Source: Metopolophium dirhodum
Taxonomy: Eukaryota > Arthropoda > Insecta > Hemiptera > Aphididae
Reading direction: 5' to 3'
Assembly: GCF_019925205.1 (NCBI RefSeq)
Contig: NC_083560.1
Span: 58,884,270-58,948,269 of the forward strand
Length of the DNA stretch: 64,000 nucleotides
Part shown: positions 9,489 to 21,265 of the stretch, piece after piece
Layout of the letters: every line of letters starts with the position of its first letter
Position numbering within the stretch: the stretch's first letter is position 1
Translations under genes and position numbers: made by a program
Notes under the pieces: generated by a model
Seen by the model: the letters and a program-made list of their open reading frames with translations, nothing else
Told to the model about the DNA's origin: nothing
Databases searched by the model: none

Positions 9489-9729
9489 TATGGATAGGTA
9501 TTTATCTCCCCTACACTTACTATCTATACTATCTACTTATTTATCTCCCCTATCCAATGTTGCCAACCCCGACCCTGTTGGACCATGTCTTCCTTTCGTT
9601 CTTCCTCTCTTTTCTTTTCGGCTGTACTGACTCCCTTACCCTCTCGATTGGGCGTCGCCTCTACTTTCCCAGGTGGGTTTGGTGGTATCTCTGGATAGGT
9701 TTTCTCCTCCCCTATCCATTTATACCACC
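9489..9729. repeat. TGGATAGG/CCTATCCA inverted repeats upstream of the promoter
   Basis: TGGATAGG at 9491-9498 faces CCTATCCA at 9549-9556, and the pair occurs again within longer 19-base arms at 9681-9699 and 9711-9729 (16 of 19 pairs, 11-base loop). TTATCTCCCCTA is also repeated directly. These could be paired factor-binding sites or RNA hairpins. The open plus-strand frames at 9427-9952 look incidental. Confidence 0.5.
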
Positions 9730-9772
9730 CTTGTTGCCGTATGCCATGATTTTAAGTGTCTTTTCTTCGTTT

Positions 9773-9797
9773 GACCAATCTCAGCCTGTGATTGGTC
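9773..9797. repeat. Facing CCAAT boxes in an eight-base inverted repeat
   Basis: GACCAATC at 9773-9780 and GATTGGTC at 9790-9797 are perfect inverse copies separated by nine bases, so each strand carries a CCAAT box. This is typical of promoters that use NF-Y, including those of histone genes. Confidence 0.5.
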
Positions 9798-9820
9798 GAA
9801 ACTGTTTTATCTTGGTTGTT

Positions 9821-9836
9821 GGTCCTGAAAAGAACC
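9821..9836 (-). terminator. Histone mRNA-type 3' stem-loop
   Basis: The minus strand reads GGTTCT-TTTC-AGGACC, six pairs (one G-T) around a TTTC loop, flanked by GAAAAC before and AACAACCAAGA after. This matches the conserved replication-dependent histone 3'-end signal closely, including flanks. No intact histone gene lies next to it. Confidence 0.5.
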
Positions 9837-9852
9837 GTTTTCGTGTTGTGTG

Positions 9853-9906
9853 TGGCAAAGTTGTTCCGTCACAATTTACTGCCCTTTCAACATCTTCTAC
9901 GGTGTA
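9853..9906 (-). pseudogene. Possible remnant of the histone H4 C-terminus
   Basis: Directly before the stem-loop, a minus-strand frame reads TV, then DV, A and GxTL in the order and spacing of the H4 tail, allowing a two-codon gap (about 8 of 17 positions alike by eye). It is short and diverged, and no convincing H4 sequence continues upstream of 9906. The call rests mostly on its position next to the histone-type stem-loop. Confidence 0.25.
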
Positions 9907-9936
9907 TTTAGGACCTTTTCTTTATATAATTACAAA

Positions 9937-11818
9937 CCCTAAATATAAATAATATCCAATTAAAAAATGTTTTAACTGTAAAAATGATAGTAAAATAATT
10001 TTTACAATTGCCCCGAATTTAAATTTTCATTTATTGCATCATAAATGTATTAGGGGAAAATGTAAATATTATCATATAAATTTAAATGAACGTATTTCAA
10101 AACTCCCGTGCATAATATTGCATTATAAAAACAATAAGAAAGACAAAAAAACACAGTTGAACTTAAGACTTAAATTTTTGAATGATTAGCAGTTGATTGA
10201 TGTTGGATAGTACCATTCGACAATCGGAAAAAATAGGTGTGTTATCAAATGATGAATATTATTATCACGTAATCTCAAATTTTCGTGTTTAAACCAATAC
10301 ACAATATCAAAACCATTTATACCCTCATACGGTTGTGATAAAATGTAAAAAAAATTATGCCATTTTTTTTTTCAACTGCCCCAATTTACAATTACCCCAC
10401 TTTACCCTAGTATTTTTGTTTTTGGGTTTACAGATATTTTTCAATACATTTTCATCATTAAGACATTGATTATTATGTTTCTGACCATTTATTAATTATT
10501 GATCGTTTATATTATTTTTTACGTTCTTGAAACTTTAGTCCTATTATATTATATATTTCTCATGGTTGACTTCCATCACATTTATTGCAGCTGGAAGCCT
10601 ATACATGGAATACTTAAACTTCCATTTCAAAAAACACAAACATCGTAAAATCATTCATTGCATAAACTTTATCGCTAAATGTCTAACTAAATAACATTTT
10701 AATTAATTTTCAAGAATACATTTAAGTAATAAAAACCTGACTATATGTTTATAGGGAAATATTCTACTTTATTATTTACTATTTTACATTTTCAGCGATG
10801 ATTTGTGCTTGTTTTTTATTATTTACCTTGTTGTATTTATCTTGTGTTAAGTCATGAATCATAGACTTTTGGAGCAGTAATAATGGTTCAATATTTTGTA
10901 CATACACTTAATTATACCACTGTATTGATTGTCGCCATATACATCGTACATTACTCCCTACGTTGAACACGGCTAATTCGCTAATATACTGAGTGTTACT
11001 AATGGCAAATGTGGTCGCACAATATATATTATGCTGACTAGGGTTATCACGCGTCGGGACTACTGGGAGTCGATAGTTTTATAGTGGAGAGTCAATTATA
11101 GTTGATAGTGAATGATCGATAGTGGCAGTCGATGGGTGTGACAGAGACCTGAAGAGAACCCGCGGACGACCGGCTCAACCGACAATGGATGTCAGCACCC
11201 ACGACACACTACGGCCCGATCGGTAACCCTCGTTTATATTATAAGATTATAATAATATGTTATAGTAATAATGTAATAACAAATACATACGTTGAGTACT
11301 TTTTTCACATAAGGTAACCCTGATCCCTAGAAAATAATATCACACTTAGAGGTCGAGTCCCCGAGACCTCGTAAATATAATCAGAACGATACCTAAGCAG
11401 CACACGAAGCGGCCGGTGGAGAAGAGACGTCACACCACAAATCTATTCGCTCCGTTATATGACTTATACGTTAATATAGCAGCTAGTAAATTATATAAAA
11501 TAATATTAGTATACTATAGTTTATTGAATATTATCAGGAATATACGATTTGTTTTTGTAAAAAAATAGTTCGATCTACTGTACGGTAGCTAATATAAAAT
11601 CATTTAGGTACTTATAGGGATTTTAATTTTAAGTATAGCATTTGAATCAAACTTTGCATTTCAACGTTAAGTTTTTATTATTATATTTTATAAAAATTTG
11701 TATTAGATTTTTTACCCTTAAAATCTCTGGTAGTTATCAGATTTGAGATTTGGCATAGATAATATTTTAATACTGGATAAACCATGATTCATAATATTAT
11801 GTATAGATATATTATAAG
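9937..11818. other. AT-rich intergenic DNA with a GC-richer island
   Basis: Two segments containing TTGCCCCGAATTT and ACTGCCCCAATTTACAATTACCCC (9996-10020 and 10375-10405) may be the worn ends of one element. The stretch 11040-11240, with repeated GTCGATAG-like words, and 11340-11450 are GC-richer and could be part of an old retroelement; no frame supports this. The rest is featureless. Confidence 0.35.
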
Positions 11819-12375
11819 CAGGGCTTGCAAAGTTATAATAACGTTATTATTACAACGTTATATTTGACAAAAAACGATTGAAATTTATAAACGTTATTAT
11901 AACGGAAAGCGATAATAAAAAATAATTAAATACCACAAAAAAAAACATAACGATTAACAAAATATATTATGTATCATTAAACAAAACATAACGCTAAACG
12001 TAATTAATAGAATATCATTAAACGAAAAATAACGCAAAACGTAATTTTTAGGATATCATTGAACGAAAAATAACGCGAAACGAAGTATTTAAAATATATT
12101 TGTCTAAAAGGTCTATTGGTTTCGTAGAAACATTTATTTCATGCAAACAATCTAAGAATCTAAGAATTGATTATATTATATTCCATATCCGGGACATTAC
12201 CTACCCGCATTAGTTATTATTTTTAAATTTAATAGGTATAAACAATATTTTAAATAACGATAAACGCAAAACTTGTATAACGTTTTAATTCTAAATAACG
12301 ATAAACGCAAAAATTGTGTAATATTGTAGTATGTATTAATTGTATTGTATTTACAATTTTCTAATGTAAGCCCTG
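11819..12375 (+). mobile_element. hAT-type MITE with perfect 8-bp target duplication
   Basis: The ends are CAGGGCTTGCAAAG and TGTAAGCCCTG, a short CAGGGCTT terminal inverted repeat. ATTATAAG flanks both sides (11811-11818 and 12376-12383), a perfect 8-bp duplication as hAT elements make. The interior repeats AACG-rich words (ATAACGTTATT, AACGAAAAATAACGC) and has no transposase. A 391-bp relative in opposite orientation lies at 40560-40950. Confidence 0.85.
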
Positions 12376-12383
12376 ATTATAAG

Positions 12384-15300
12384 TAGGTACTTTGTTCTTA
12401 AATTATGGTATTCAAGAAATCTTTTATCTTAAATACTGTTGTTTAAAAGTATTCATATCATGAAAATAGTTTACCATGTATTTTATAATTTTCAGATTTT
12501 GATAAAAATTACAATTTAAGTTTCAAAAACTTGACATATTAATACAAGGTTATCCGTACCTACAATATTCTAGTAGGTATCATCAAATCTTGTTTTTAAT
12601 TATAATTATTTTTTTTATCATTTGTATTAAATTGTATATGGATATTGGATATAATATTTACAAAATAAGTTTTTTTATTTAAATTAAATTAAATTTTAAA
12701 TATAATCATGCTTTTATTCGATTGTAAGCAGAATATATTAAAATTCATTAGTGGATTAGTTATATAAGTATATTTTAATTACGGACATATATACGACTGT
12801 GATTTTAGTGTTGAAATGAGCTGAGTAGTTGATCAACATTTTGCTTGTACCTCTTGTCACTTCACACCACTGATACTCCACAAAACTCATTAGTTATTAC
12901 TAGTTATTGATAACTGATAAGTGAAATGTAAATATATTAATTACTAATTCAAAATTTGATTTTAGTATGTTGAAATTCTCAGAAAAATAGTCTGCTTTAG
13001 AATATGAAATTAAAAATGTTATTAAGAAAAATAAAAACTCAAAAAATGCTAATGATATAAAATATTGTTTTGTAATAACTTCAAGTTATCGAAAAAAATA
13101 CATGCAAAACAGATACTTATTTTCGTAAAAATTAGTGCTTACCTTCAAAATTAATCATCTTATTAGTAGGTATATTGAGCATGATTATGTCGATGGTGGG
13201 GGGGGGGGTGAGAGTTTTATGATATTTTTGTATTTTTGCAACTACGGATTATACTATCCCAGTGCCATTAGACAATTTGGAACGTGTTTACACTTGGAAT
13301 ATTTAAAAAAAAAATTACTTCAAAATGGAAAAGATTTTTGTAGATAGTTGGATTTATAATTAAGTAAGTCCCTACTTCAATTATCTTCTTCTGCTTTTCC
13401 TAGGTTTGTATTCTCAGGCATGACTGATTTCCATCAAAAGTGTACCTTTCCCCTTTTCACCAAATCAAAAAGTTGGTCTATTTGAATAATATTTAAATAT
13501 TGTAACTACATTTTAAATTGTACCCATACATTTTTCAATCTAAATGTATAAGCAAATTTAACAAATTAAAAATACATAATAGTCCATTCATAAACATAGT
13601 TATCTATAGCTTATAGGTAATATTTTATAAATTCTTATAACTTAAAAAAATGTAATCAAAATGTTGAGATTTTTTTGTAATTTTTCATAAAAATATACAG
13701 TTATGGTTGTATTTATAATTACAGGGGTGGTTAAATTTAATTAAATTAACAAATTACCTACACAAAATACCTATAATGTATTTGTTTATTATCTGTAAAA
13801 ATACTTTTACTAAAATGGTCTGCACATGTTTAGACATAATAAAAATACTTATTGCTTTTTATTTAATTTTTACTATTTAAGATTAATTAACTATATAAAT
13901 AAAGAAATATTGCACAGCAGCTAAAAATAGAAGTTATTTCTAAATTCAAAGTATAAACTTTTAAAATTAATATCCGTACTCAAATATTATATGACCAATA
14001 CAAATAACGCGTAATTGCTTAAAAATAAATTATAGGAAATAAGGAATTATTAGGAACAACATTTTTCTTGCCCATAATAATATTATATAATATCAGTTGT
14101 GTACTAGTGTAGTAGTGTGTTTATTATCTTCTATAATGTACTATTATTATAATTTACAATTTTAATTAGTAGGTTATTAATTCAGGTCGATGACCAATGT
14201 ATTACAAATTAGGTCATAGTTGATATACTTGTTAGTTATTAGCCAGTACTTACGTTCTTATCGGAGAAATTTCAGAATGCAATGTCCAAATCTGTAAAAA
14301 AAATATAATATTTCCACAAAAAAAAGATGATGACTTCGTGAAACCCGCGTGTTGTATAATGATAATAAGTAGGTACCTAGCATGTAAATTAGAACCGTTT
14401 GTGATACATGTCATGAACCGTGATAAATGATTAAACAATAATGATAAATGTTAATAATATATTATATTATATAGATCATATACTATAAGTACGTCCATGT
14501 TAAATATGTTTTTGTATTTTATTAATTTATCAAATAAAACATTAAACAACATCGAAATAAATAACATATTATATATTATATACCTCTTATAAATCTCTAA
14601 TGGTGAGTTTTGTATTGAGGTCATAAATTAAAATATCATGTTTTGTCGTTAATTAGTGTAAATTAAAATTTAAACGTACAATTATAAGAATGATTCCTAA
14701 GTGTTTATTATTAAAAACATATGATGTAGGTAGGTACAAAATGATGATCGTGCGACTGTGCGAAGCACGTGACGAACGTTGCGTATAGGTATGGCGGGAC
14801 AGCATAGTTGCAGAGCCATCGGAGTTAGGCCGGGGGGGGGGGATGCCTTCCCGAATTGATATAACGGAGGCCAAAATTATTATTTCACCCCGGTTGTGTA
14901 CGGAAATTAGTTGGTTAAAATAATAGCTTATAATAGGATGTACCATGAAAATGATCATCAGAACTCTGACGGTTGTATATTACGTCAATAGATATTGATA
15001 GTTTTAATTGTATAGCTCTATGTTGTATTATTAACTAGGTACTCAATTTTTTACATAACAGTACATTATATAAAAATATAAAAAAATATATATTTATTTA
15101 TATTGATAATTTATTAGTTACCTATGTAAGAAAAGTGTATTTTAACTATTTAATTGTATTAACTAATTAATGTCGGGTGGCACTACTAAGTGCCTGCCCA
15201 AAAACGTAACCTCCCTTAAATAACCATTTATCAAATTTACTTATTGTATCTACTAATTGTATTGAATAGATTGTAAATAATTTTTAATACAATTAAAAAA

Positions 15301-15418
15301 AAAAAGATTAGGGAATTGCCTTATTCTGAAAGGTCTAGTAGATGCGTGTGTATTAAATATTAACTGGTGCGTTAGGATATGTTGGGTCAGGTGGCGTAGA
15401 ATTATCGTTCGATGTACT
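12384..15418. other. AT-rich intergenic DNA
   Basis: Homopolymer G runs occur at 13198-13208 and about 14832-14841; the second sits in a GC-richer patch (14740-14900). Open frames here, for example 13135-13347 and 14653-14958, have no recognisable content. Nothing else was seen. Confidence 0.45.
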
Positions 15419-15427
15419 TATAGATAT

Positions 15428-15720
15428 ATTTTTTTCTTTTTCATTGGTCTTAAGCCCGGCAACTGAGGCCATTAGCTGTAGGTTAGGTTAGGTAGGATGG
15501 TACTGTTGGGTTTTTTTTTTTGGTACGGTGAGGAACGGTTGGAGAAACACGTTTTTGTGTTTGGGAGAATTGTCTAGTGGGCACCTGTAGGTATCTGCCA
15601 TGCTAGGGGAGGGATGGCGGCCTCTCTCTCCGGACACCGTGACTGCCCGAAGAAAAATGCAACCTGTGGCCGGGATCAAACCGACGTTTGGTGCGGTCGC
15701 AACCGCCACTCCGTCCCCCA
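15428..15720 (-). mobile_element. tRNA-derived SINE with perfect 9-bp target duplication
   Basis: Reading the minus strand, the head (15720-15660) resembles a tRNA, with GGTTTGATCCC as a B box and a decayed A box. The body, shared with the copy at 59820-60541, includes TTTTTCTTCGGGC, CACGGTGTCCGGAGAGA and GCAGATACCTAC. The tail ends GGGCTTAAGACCAATG plus an A-rich run. TATAGATAT flanks both sides (15419-15427 and 15721-15729). The open frame 15488-15796 is incidental. Confidence 0.8.
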
Positions 15721-15729
15721 TATAGATAT

Positions 15730-17905
15730 TTTGTTTTATTGGTTGTTCTAGGACGTAGGTAATTACTAGAATATATATTTGACTATATTGTGGCAATATT
15801 TGATCTTCATGTTATATGCATTTACAAACCTCGTCTGCAATTATTTGCTAATATTTTTCTGTGATTTTTTTTTTAAATTAATATTTTTATTTCAATAATC
15901 CCTCACTAATTTCTATCCACCCTCTTTTGAGATTAATACCATTTTTTCCAGAGCTAAGCAGTAAGAATTATAACTAGTTAGGAGGTTAAAGTTAAATTGA
16001 AAAGTTTCTTTTAAAATATCGTTTTACTTAACTAGTTTTTAGTTTAACGGCAAAGTTTTTGAATAAACTCAACAAATTCAACAGGCCATTGAATGTATTT
16101 ACTATAACTATATATGTATTTATGTTTTAAACGCTTTGTGAAGTCCATCTTTTTATGAAATAGAAACGTCTCTTTTGACTCTTTTACACATCGTAAAATA
16201 TGAAAAATTTCATGAAACAGTAAATTTTTCATGAAATGGACACGCCAATTCGATATCGTGTACATTTTTTTTTACAACTGGTTCATTTACTTTGTGAAAT
16301 AAAACAATTACCATACAGAATTAATTTAATTCTATGTCAATTTGACTACCGAACAAACTTTTGCATAATATATAAATTAAAATTGTATTCATATATAGAC
16401 ACGCATTAAGTAATACACAATAATATTTACCCAACAAAAACACTCCGCCGAACTCAGTGTATAAAATACAATATATCAAATAAGTATAGACATAGTTAAA
16501 AAAAAATTATCAAATTATAATTTATGTATAATATAATAATATGTATACTAAATACTTTATAATATACGACGCCGTCTGTCCGACTAGGATACGAAACAAC
16601 ATTCACCACGATACACTTGAAACGTACCGATTTTGAATTGTTTGTAACATATTATAGAATCTAGACATCATTAAGTTTCTAATCGTTGAATTTGTTGACG
16701 ATAACAATTATTATAATGATGCTTCTTATGTAAACATAATTCATTTTGGGAAATATATTTTTAATACTTAATAATTATGATAATAGTAAATGTGTGTGGT
16801 AAATAGTGAATGACTACACTGTGCAAAAAAATGTAACACGATGTAAAATTGCAGGAGTGACAATTTCATAAAAAATTGATGGTTTGTATTTCGCAAAGTG
16901 TGAAATAGCCGTTTCCATTTCATAAAATAAACAATTCTTCATTAAATGATCGCTACCAAAATGGCTAAAACAAAATATAATACTTATATACAATATTATA
17001 CAGTATGACTATACAGTGACGTAATAATAAAGTGAATGATACCTAACCTAACACAGGGAAATATTTTACTCTAGGATTAATAGGTTTATCTAGTGAAATT
17101 TATAGTTAAAAAACATTTGAAACCATAGACAGTATTATTTGTGTTTATACATTTTCTATAAAATACAATTAATGAAAATAAAAATAAAAATAAAATGTTT
17201 TGAAAATCTCTTTTAAGCATATTATAATATAATACATGCATTTCCTTCGAAAACTGTCTACAACTTTTCCTGACTTTCTTTTCCGACTTAACCAATGTGA
17301 ATCTATACAGTATTAAGATTTGATTAATAATTATTATAGTAGGTATTAATACTAGAAATGTAGAATATAATGCATATACTGAACTCCTTAAAAACAATTT
17401 ATATGACGACCATAATAGAATTACTGAAGTCGCTATTGTCACGCACGATTTGAATTTTAAATTTACACGCTCCACTAAATTACGATTTGAATATCTTTAA
17501 ATTTCAGGATTCTACACTTCTACAGTCCATAAATATACGGTAAATATATAGTTTATTCCCCGACATAATATTATGTACGGTCTTAAACTAAATGTTCCAC
17601 GTATAATTATTTTTCGGTGGCATACGGTATAGGCGTATTCAGACTATAACCTGTAGCAGTTTTTAAAAAATTTCAAGGCAAGTGGAAGGGTAGTCTCCCG
17701 TAGAATTTCGTATCTTGGTGAAATATGTAAATAATTGATGTTTGCCATAGCCATTGGGCAGTGGAATAGTTATGATTTTGTTCTGAGGAAGGAAATAATT
17801 TTTAGATAGACGTCAGGTAGGAGGGCTTTGTTTGACAATCGTCGCTAATTTACATTTGAAAATATTCGAAACGTTTTAGTCACACAATGTATTGCCCATT
17901 TGTGT
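15730..17905. other. AT-rich intergenic DNA, nothing recognised
   Basis: Frames at 16044-16265 and 17086-17475 (minus) were inspected. The latter encodes a hydrophobic stretch without an ATG near its start or any family motif, so neither is called. Confidence 0.45.
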
Positions 17906-18345
17906 AACAGTTTCAGTGGCGAACCGATAGGGTGGCACAGCGGGCAAGTGCCACGGGCCCAGAGGGAGGGAGAGCCCTTCAAAAAATGTGGTGAATCAAA
18001 AAACAGTTCACCATTATTAAATAATTTTAGTTTTTGATAAAATTAAGTTCTAGTAAAATTAAATCACTTTGAAATAAAATAAATTTAATTACTAGAAAAA
18101 TGACTGATACACGCAACACGGTTATAGGTAGATTATAGATTATTTTAAGTGCAGCGTTTAGCCGTATGCGCACGGCGTCTGCGATAATAGTATTATATGT
18201 AGATAATATATAAATATAATAATTATTCTGGAACAGAAATAACAAGGAAACGCACTCTATAAAGAGCTGTATAACCTCAAGTCTAGGAACCCGTATTGAA
18301 GTCTGTCAATTACTCGATTCGTTAATCCTTATCCGTTATACTAAT

Positions 18346-18797
18346 ATCTATATATATATATAAATAAGTGTACATTTTGAATAAATTTTATAACTCAAGA
18401 ACAACCAAACCGAAAATTTCAGGGCATATTGAGATTGATATGTAGATGGTTTTTGTGAAGTTTGTACGCTGTGGGATGAGTGGTTCCGAAGTTATGGCCT
18501 CTTAAGTGCACACCTGGTGACATGGCCGAAAACAACATTAACGTCTAAACAATTATTTTTATCTATATATACAACCCATAGCAACCATTAAAAAACAAAT
18601 ATTTCTATCGTAAATCACAAAATTCATGTTTGAGCATCTACCCGGGGTGATCACTACCCTTTTTAAATTAGCCTATGACACTCACAAATAATATGGCTTT
18701 GTATTGGTGAAAGAATTTTCGAAATCGGTTCAGTAGTTTCGGAGTTTATACCGAACATACAAACAAACGCTATCATTTTATAATATATTAGTATAGA
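18346..18797. mobile_element. Helitron-like 5' end(s), orientation unclear
   Basis: The minus strand begins at 18797 with TCTATACTAATATATTATAA, preceded by A, in the style of a Helitron 5' end (A|TC). The plus strand at the other border also begins with A|TCTATATATATATAAATAAG. The interior (CCGATTTCGAAAATTC, GGGTAGATGCTCAAAC and similar) is typical non-autonomous filler with no protein. It is inserted in the hAT element. Confidence 0.5.
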
Positions 18798-18815
18798 TAG
18801 ATATAGATATATATA

Positions 18816-18846
<31 letters not shown>

Positions 18847-18864
18847 AGATATAGATATAGATAA
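18798..18864. repeat. TAGATA/TATA microsatellite
   Basis: Tandem TAGATA and TA units join the two Helitron-like segments. Such arrays commonly expand at Helitron 5' ends. Confidence 0.75.
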
Positions 18865-19304
18865 AAATGAATGTTTGTGTGTAGATTAGACCTTTGGGAA
18901 GAAGATAGGCTAATTTAAAAAGTGTTAAATTTGTTTGTTTTTTTTATTCATCGGATTTTAGTATGGTTGCGTTAGGCTTTTGTATTAATTGATTATATTA
19001 ATCCTCCGTGGGTGGAATTAAGTAAAAATTACAAACTTGGTACAATTTTGATACTTTAGAGTTAAATCATACACTTATGTACAAACAGCACGGGGTCCAC
19101 GATCTACCGCAGGTAGATTGCAGCCTACCTGATAATATACTGCTGCGAATCAGAATTTTTATTTCGGGCAACAGAAAAGTTAAGATAAGTCTAGAACATC
19201 GTACACCGAATATTAAATAATGGATTGAACAAAGTTTGAGTCATATAAAATCGGTACATTTAATGGGCAACGAAGTGCCAGCGGGATCAGCTATACGGTA
19301 TATT
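18865..19304 (+). mobile_element. Helitron-like 3' portion
   Basis: The sequence from ATGAATGTTTGTGTGTAG to GGGCAACGAAGTGCCAGCG is homologous to the complete copy at 41503-42180. It includes the ATTTTTATTTCGGGCAACAG and TTAAATAATGGATT segments. The 3' terminus reads GGGATCAGCTAT where the other copies have CTAG, so the last base is changed. The frame 19236-19424 crosses the end and is not a gene. Confidence 0.65.
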
Positions 19305-19440
19305 ATACAGCCCGGGCTGAAACAGCCGTCGTTTTTCGATGTTATTTTGTCATTAGTTATTCTGTTGTCAGTCGAACCTGTTGATCGAAATAAATATTGT
19401 GATCATGTCGAAAAAAGTACCTAGTAGCTATGAAAAGCGT

Positions 19441-20912
19441 AAAAAAAAAAGGTGGATAAGTGGATGTCGCTCTGCTGTACAGTAGGTTACAAGTGGGTCA
19501 CTATAATGGATGGTGTTAAATTTGAATTCAATGATATAATATCATTGTATAAGAAAAACGATTCTGAGCGAAAACGGTCAGTCAGCCTATGATTTTACCA
19601 AGTTTATTTGATGATATTATTGTGAATAAAGTAATTTATATATAACCTATTTACTCGGAGCCTTGTTTTAAATTTTCAATCTTTAGCCATAAAAGTTAAA
19701 CATTTTATACATTTTTAACCACGAAATAATTAATAAATTATAAATTTGATAAATGTTGTCAAAATATGAACTTTAAATGCTTATAAAAAAAAATTGTGCC
19801 TATGTATTTTTAATATTTTTTAACTGCTATTAGAACGATATATCAGGAGCCTTATATTAAATTTTCACGCTTTTTTACCCAACAAATAAAAATTAATTGA
19901 TATTTATAGAAAAAAAAACCAAAAAAATTGAAAACTGACAATGTCCGTAAACAGCTCAAAAAGAGTCAAAATATTTTCAACATTTTATGGTGTATAGAAA
20001 ATGCTAATATGAACATTCAGTGAAATTTTCAAGTATCTACAGTCATTCGTTTTTTAATTACAATAAAATAAGAAAATTGTTACATGAGAAATCGAGTAAA
20101 TATCAAATGTTGTAAAAATATAAATTTCAGACGCTCATAAAAATTTAATTTAAGTTTCTTCTAGACATTTTTTTTTTGATAAAGGTAGACAAACTTATGA
20201 GTAATCTTATATTACATTTTCAAATCTTAAATTTAAAAAGAAAAATTTTTATGAATTCTCATCAAAATAATTTGCTATTTTTCGTGATTTTTCCGTATTT
20301 TGTCAAAATTTGAACTTTAAATGCTTATAATTAAAAACTGTGACTAAGGATTTTTAATTTTTTTCATCTGCCTTTGAAACAATAACCTAGGAGCCTTCTA
20401 TTAAATTTTCAAGCTTTTTTAATCAACAGATAAAATTTTATTGATATTTATAGAAAAAAAAAACTAAAAAAATTGAAAACTGACAATGGCCGTAAACAGC
20501 TCAAAAAGAGTCAAAATATTTTGTAAATTTTATGGTGTATAGAAAATGCTAATATAAACATTCAGTCAAAATTTCATGTCCCTACGGTCATTTGTTTTAG
20601 AGTTACACCAAAAACCAAAATCGATTTTCTCGAAAACAGATTTTGCGTAAAAATTCCCGTTTTTCCTTAATTTTTCTTTTGTTTTTCACATCGCTTGTGA
20701 AAACTACTGAGAAATTTACTTTTGACCCCCCAAAGTACCAACTAGATTCACTTTCCTATCAGAAAAGTTACTATTAAAGAAAATCCAAGCACTTTTACTG
20801 TCCTAAAAGGTGATGACAGACACAAAAATAAAAAAAAAAAATAAAAAATAAAAAAAAAACACACATCATTGTAGAATCAATACATTCATCGATTCGCTCA
20901 GAATCTAAAAAA
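19441..20912 (+). repeat. Family R repeat, long copy with internal duplication
   Basis: It starts after an A-run at GGTGGATAAGTGGATG and ends near CATCGATTCGCTCAGAATCT. ATTCTGAGCG occurs near the left end and, in reverse, at the right end. A near-palindrome CAATGATATAATATCATTG follows the left end. The interior contains a roughly 525-base segment repeated in tandem (one unit from about 19783, the next from about 20309, both with GAACTTTAAATGCTTATAA and ACAGCTCAAAAAGAGTCAAA). No protein is encoded. Other copies lie at 2262, 24435, 32052, 43000, 43850, 60957 and 62585. Confidence 0.75.
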
Positions 20913-21265
20913 GGAAGAACAAGTAAAACTATCAAAACTGCCTAAAATAAGTTGTTGTTTTTTTTTAGTAATGTTCCTCTTGAAAATAAAATATTTTAAT
21001 TATTTTATTATTACCTTACTTACCTATATTACTTTAAAAAAATGAGATACATATTAAAATGTGTCATAAAAAGTGACCATATTATTCATAATTGTATAAT
21101 AAATAAGTTTTTAATTTTTTGTTACCTATTATAGCAGTGGTGTTTCTATATATAAATTGTGTGAGTTAGTGCATACTCTTCATATTACAAAATTATAAGA
21201 CCAAGGGCCCACTGGTTTATTTTGCCACGGGAAATCGAAGTTCTAGTTACGCCACTGAACAGTTT

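Larger units (their letters stand above)
17914..21257. mobile_element. hAT element, opened up by nested insertions
   Basis: The left end reads CAGTGGCGAACC and the right end GTTACGCCACTG, giving a CAGTGGCG terminal inverted repeat. AACAGTTT lies immediately outside both ends (17906-17913 and 21258-21265), a perfect 8-bp duplication. About 430 bases at the left and 340 at the right belong to the element. The middle is filled by Helitron-like sequences (18346-19304) and a family R copy (19441-20912). No transposase was found in the element's own parts. Confidence 0.85.

Noticed and set aside
9427..9952. Plus-strand frames beside the Jockey element
   Set aside because: They cross promoter-like inverted repeats and the histone-type hairpin and have no motif.
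17086..17475. 129-codon hydrophobic minus-strand frame, receptor-like at first sight
   Set aside because: No ATG near its start, no recognisable receptor or transporter motif, and AT-rich codons give hydrophobic residues by chance.
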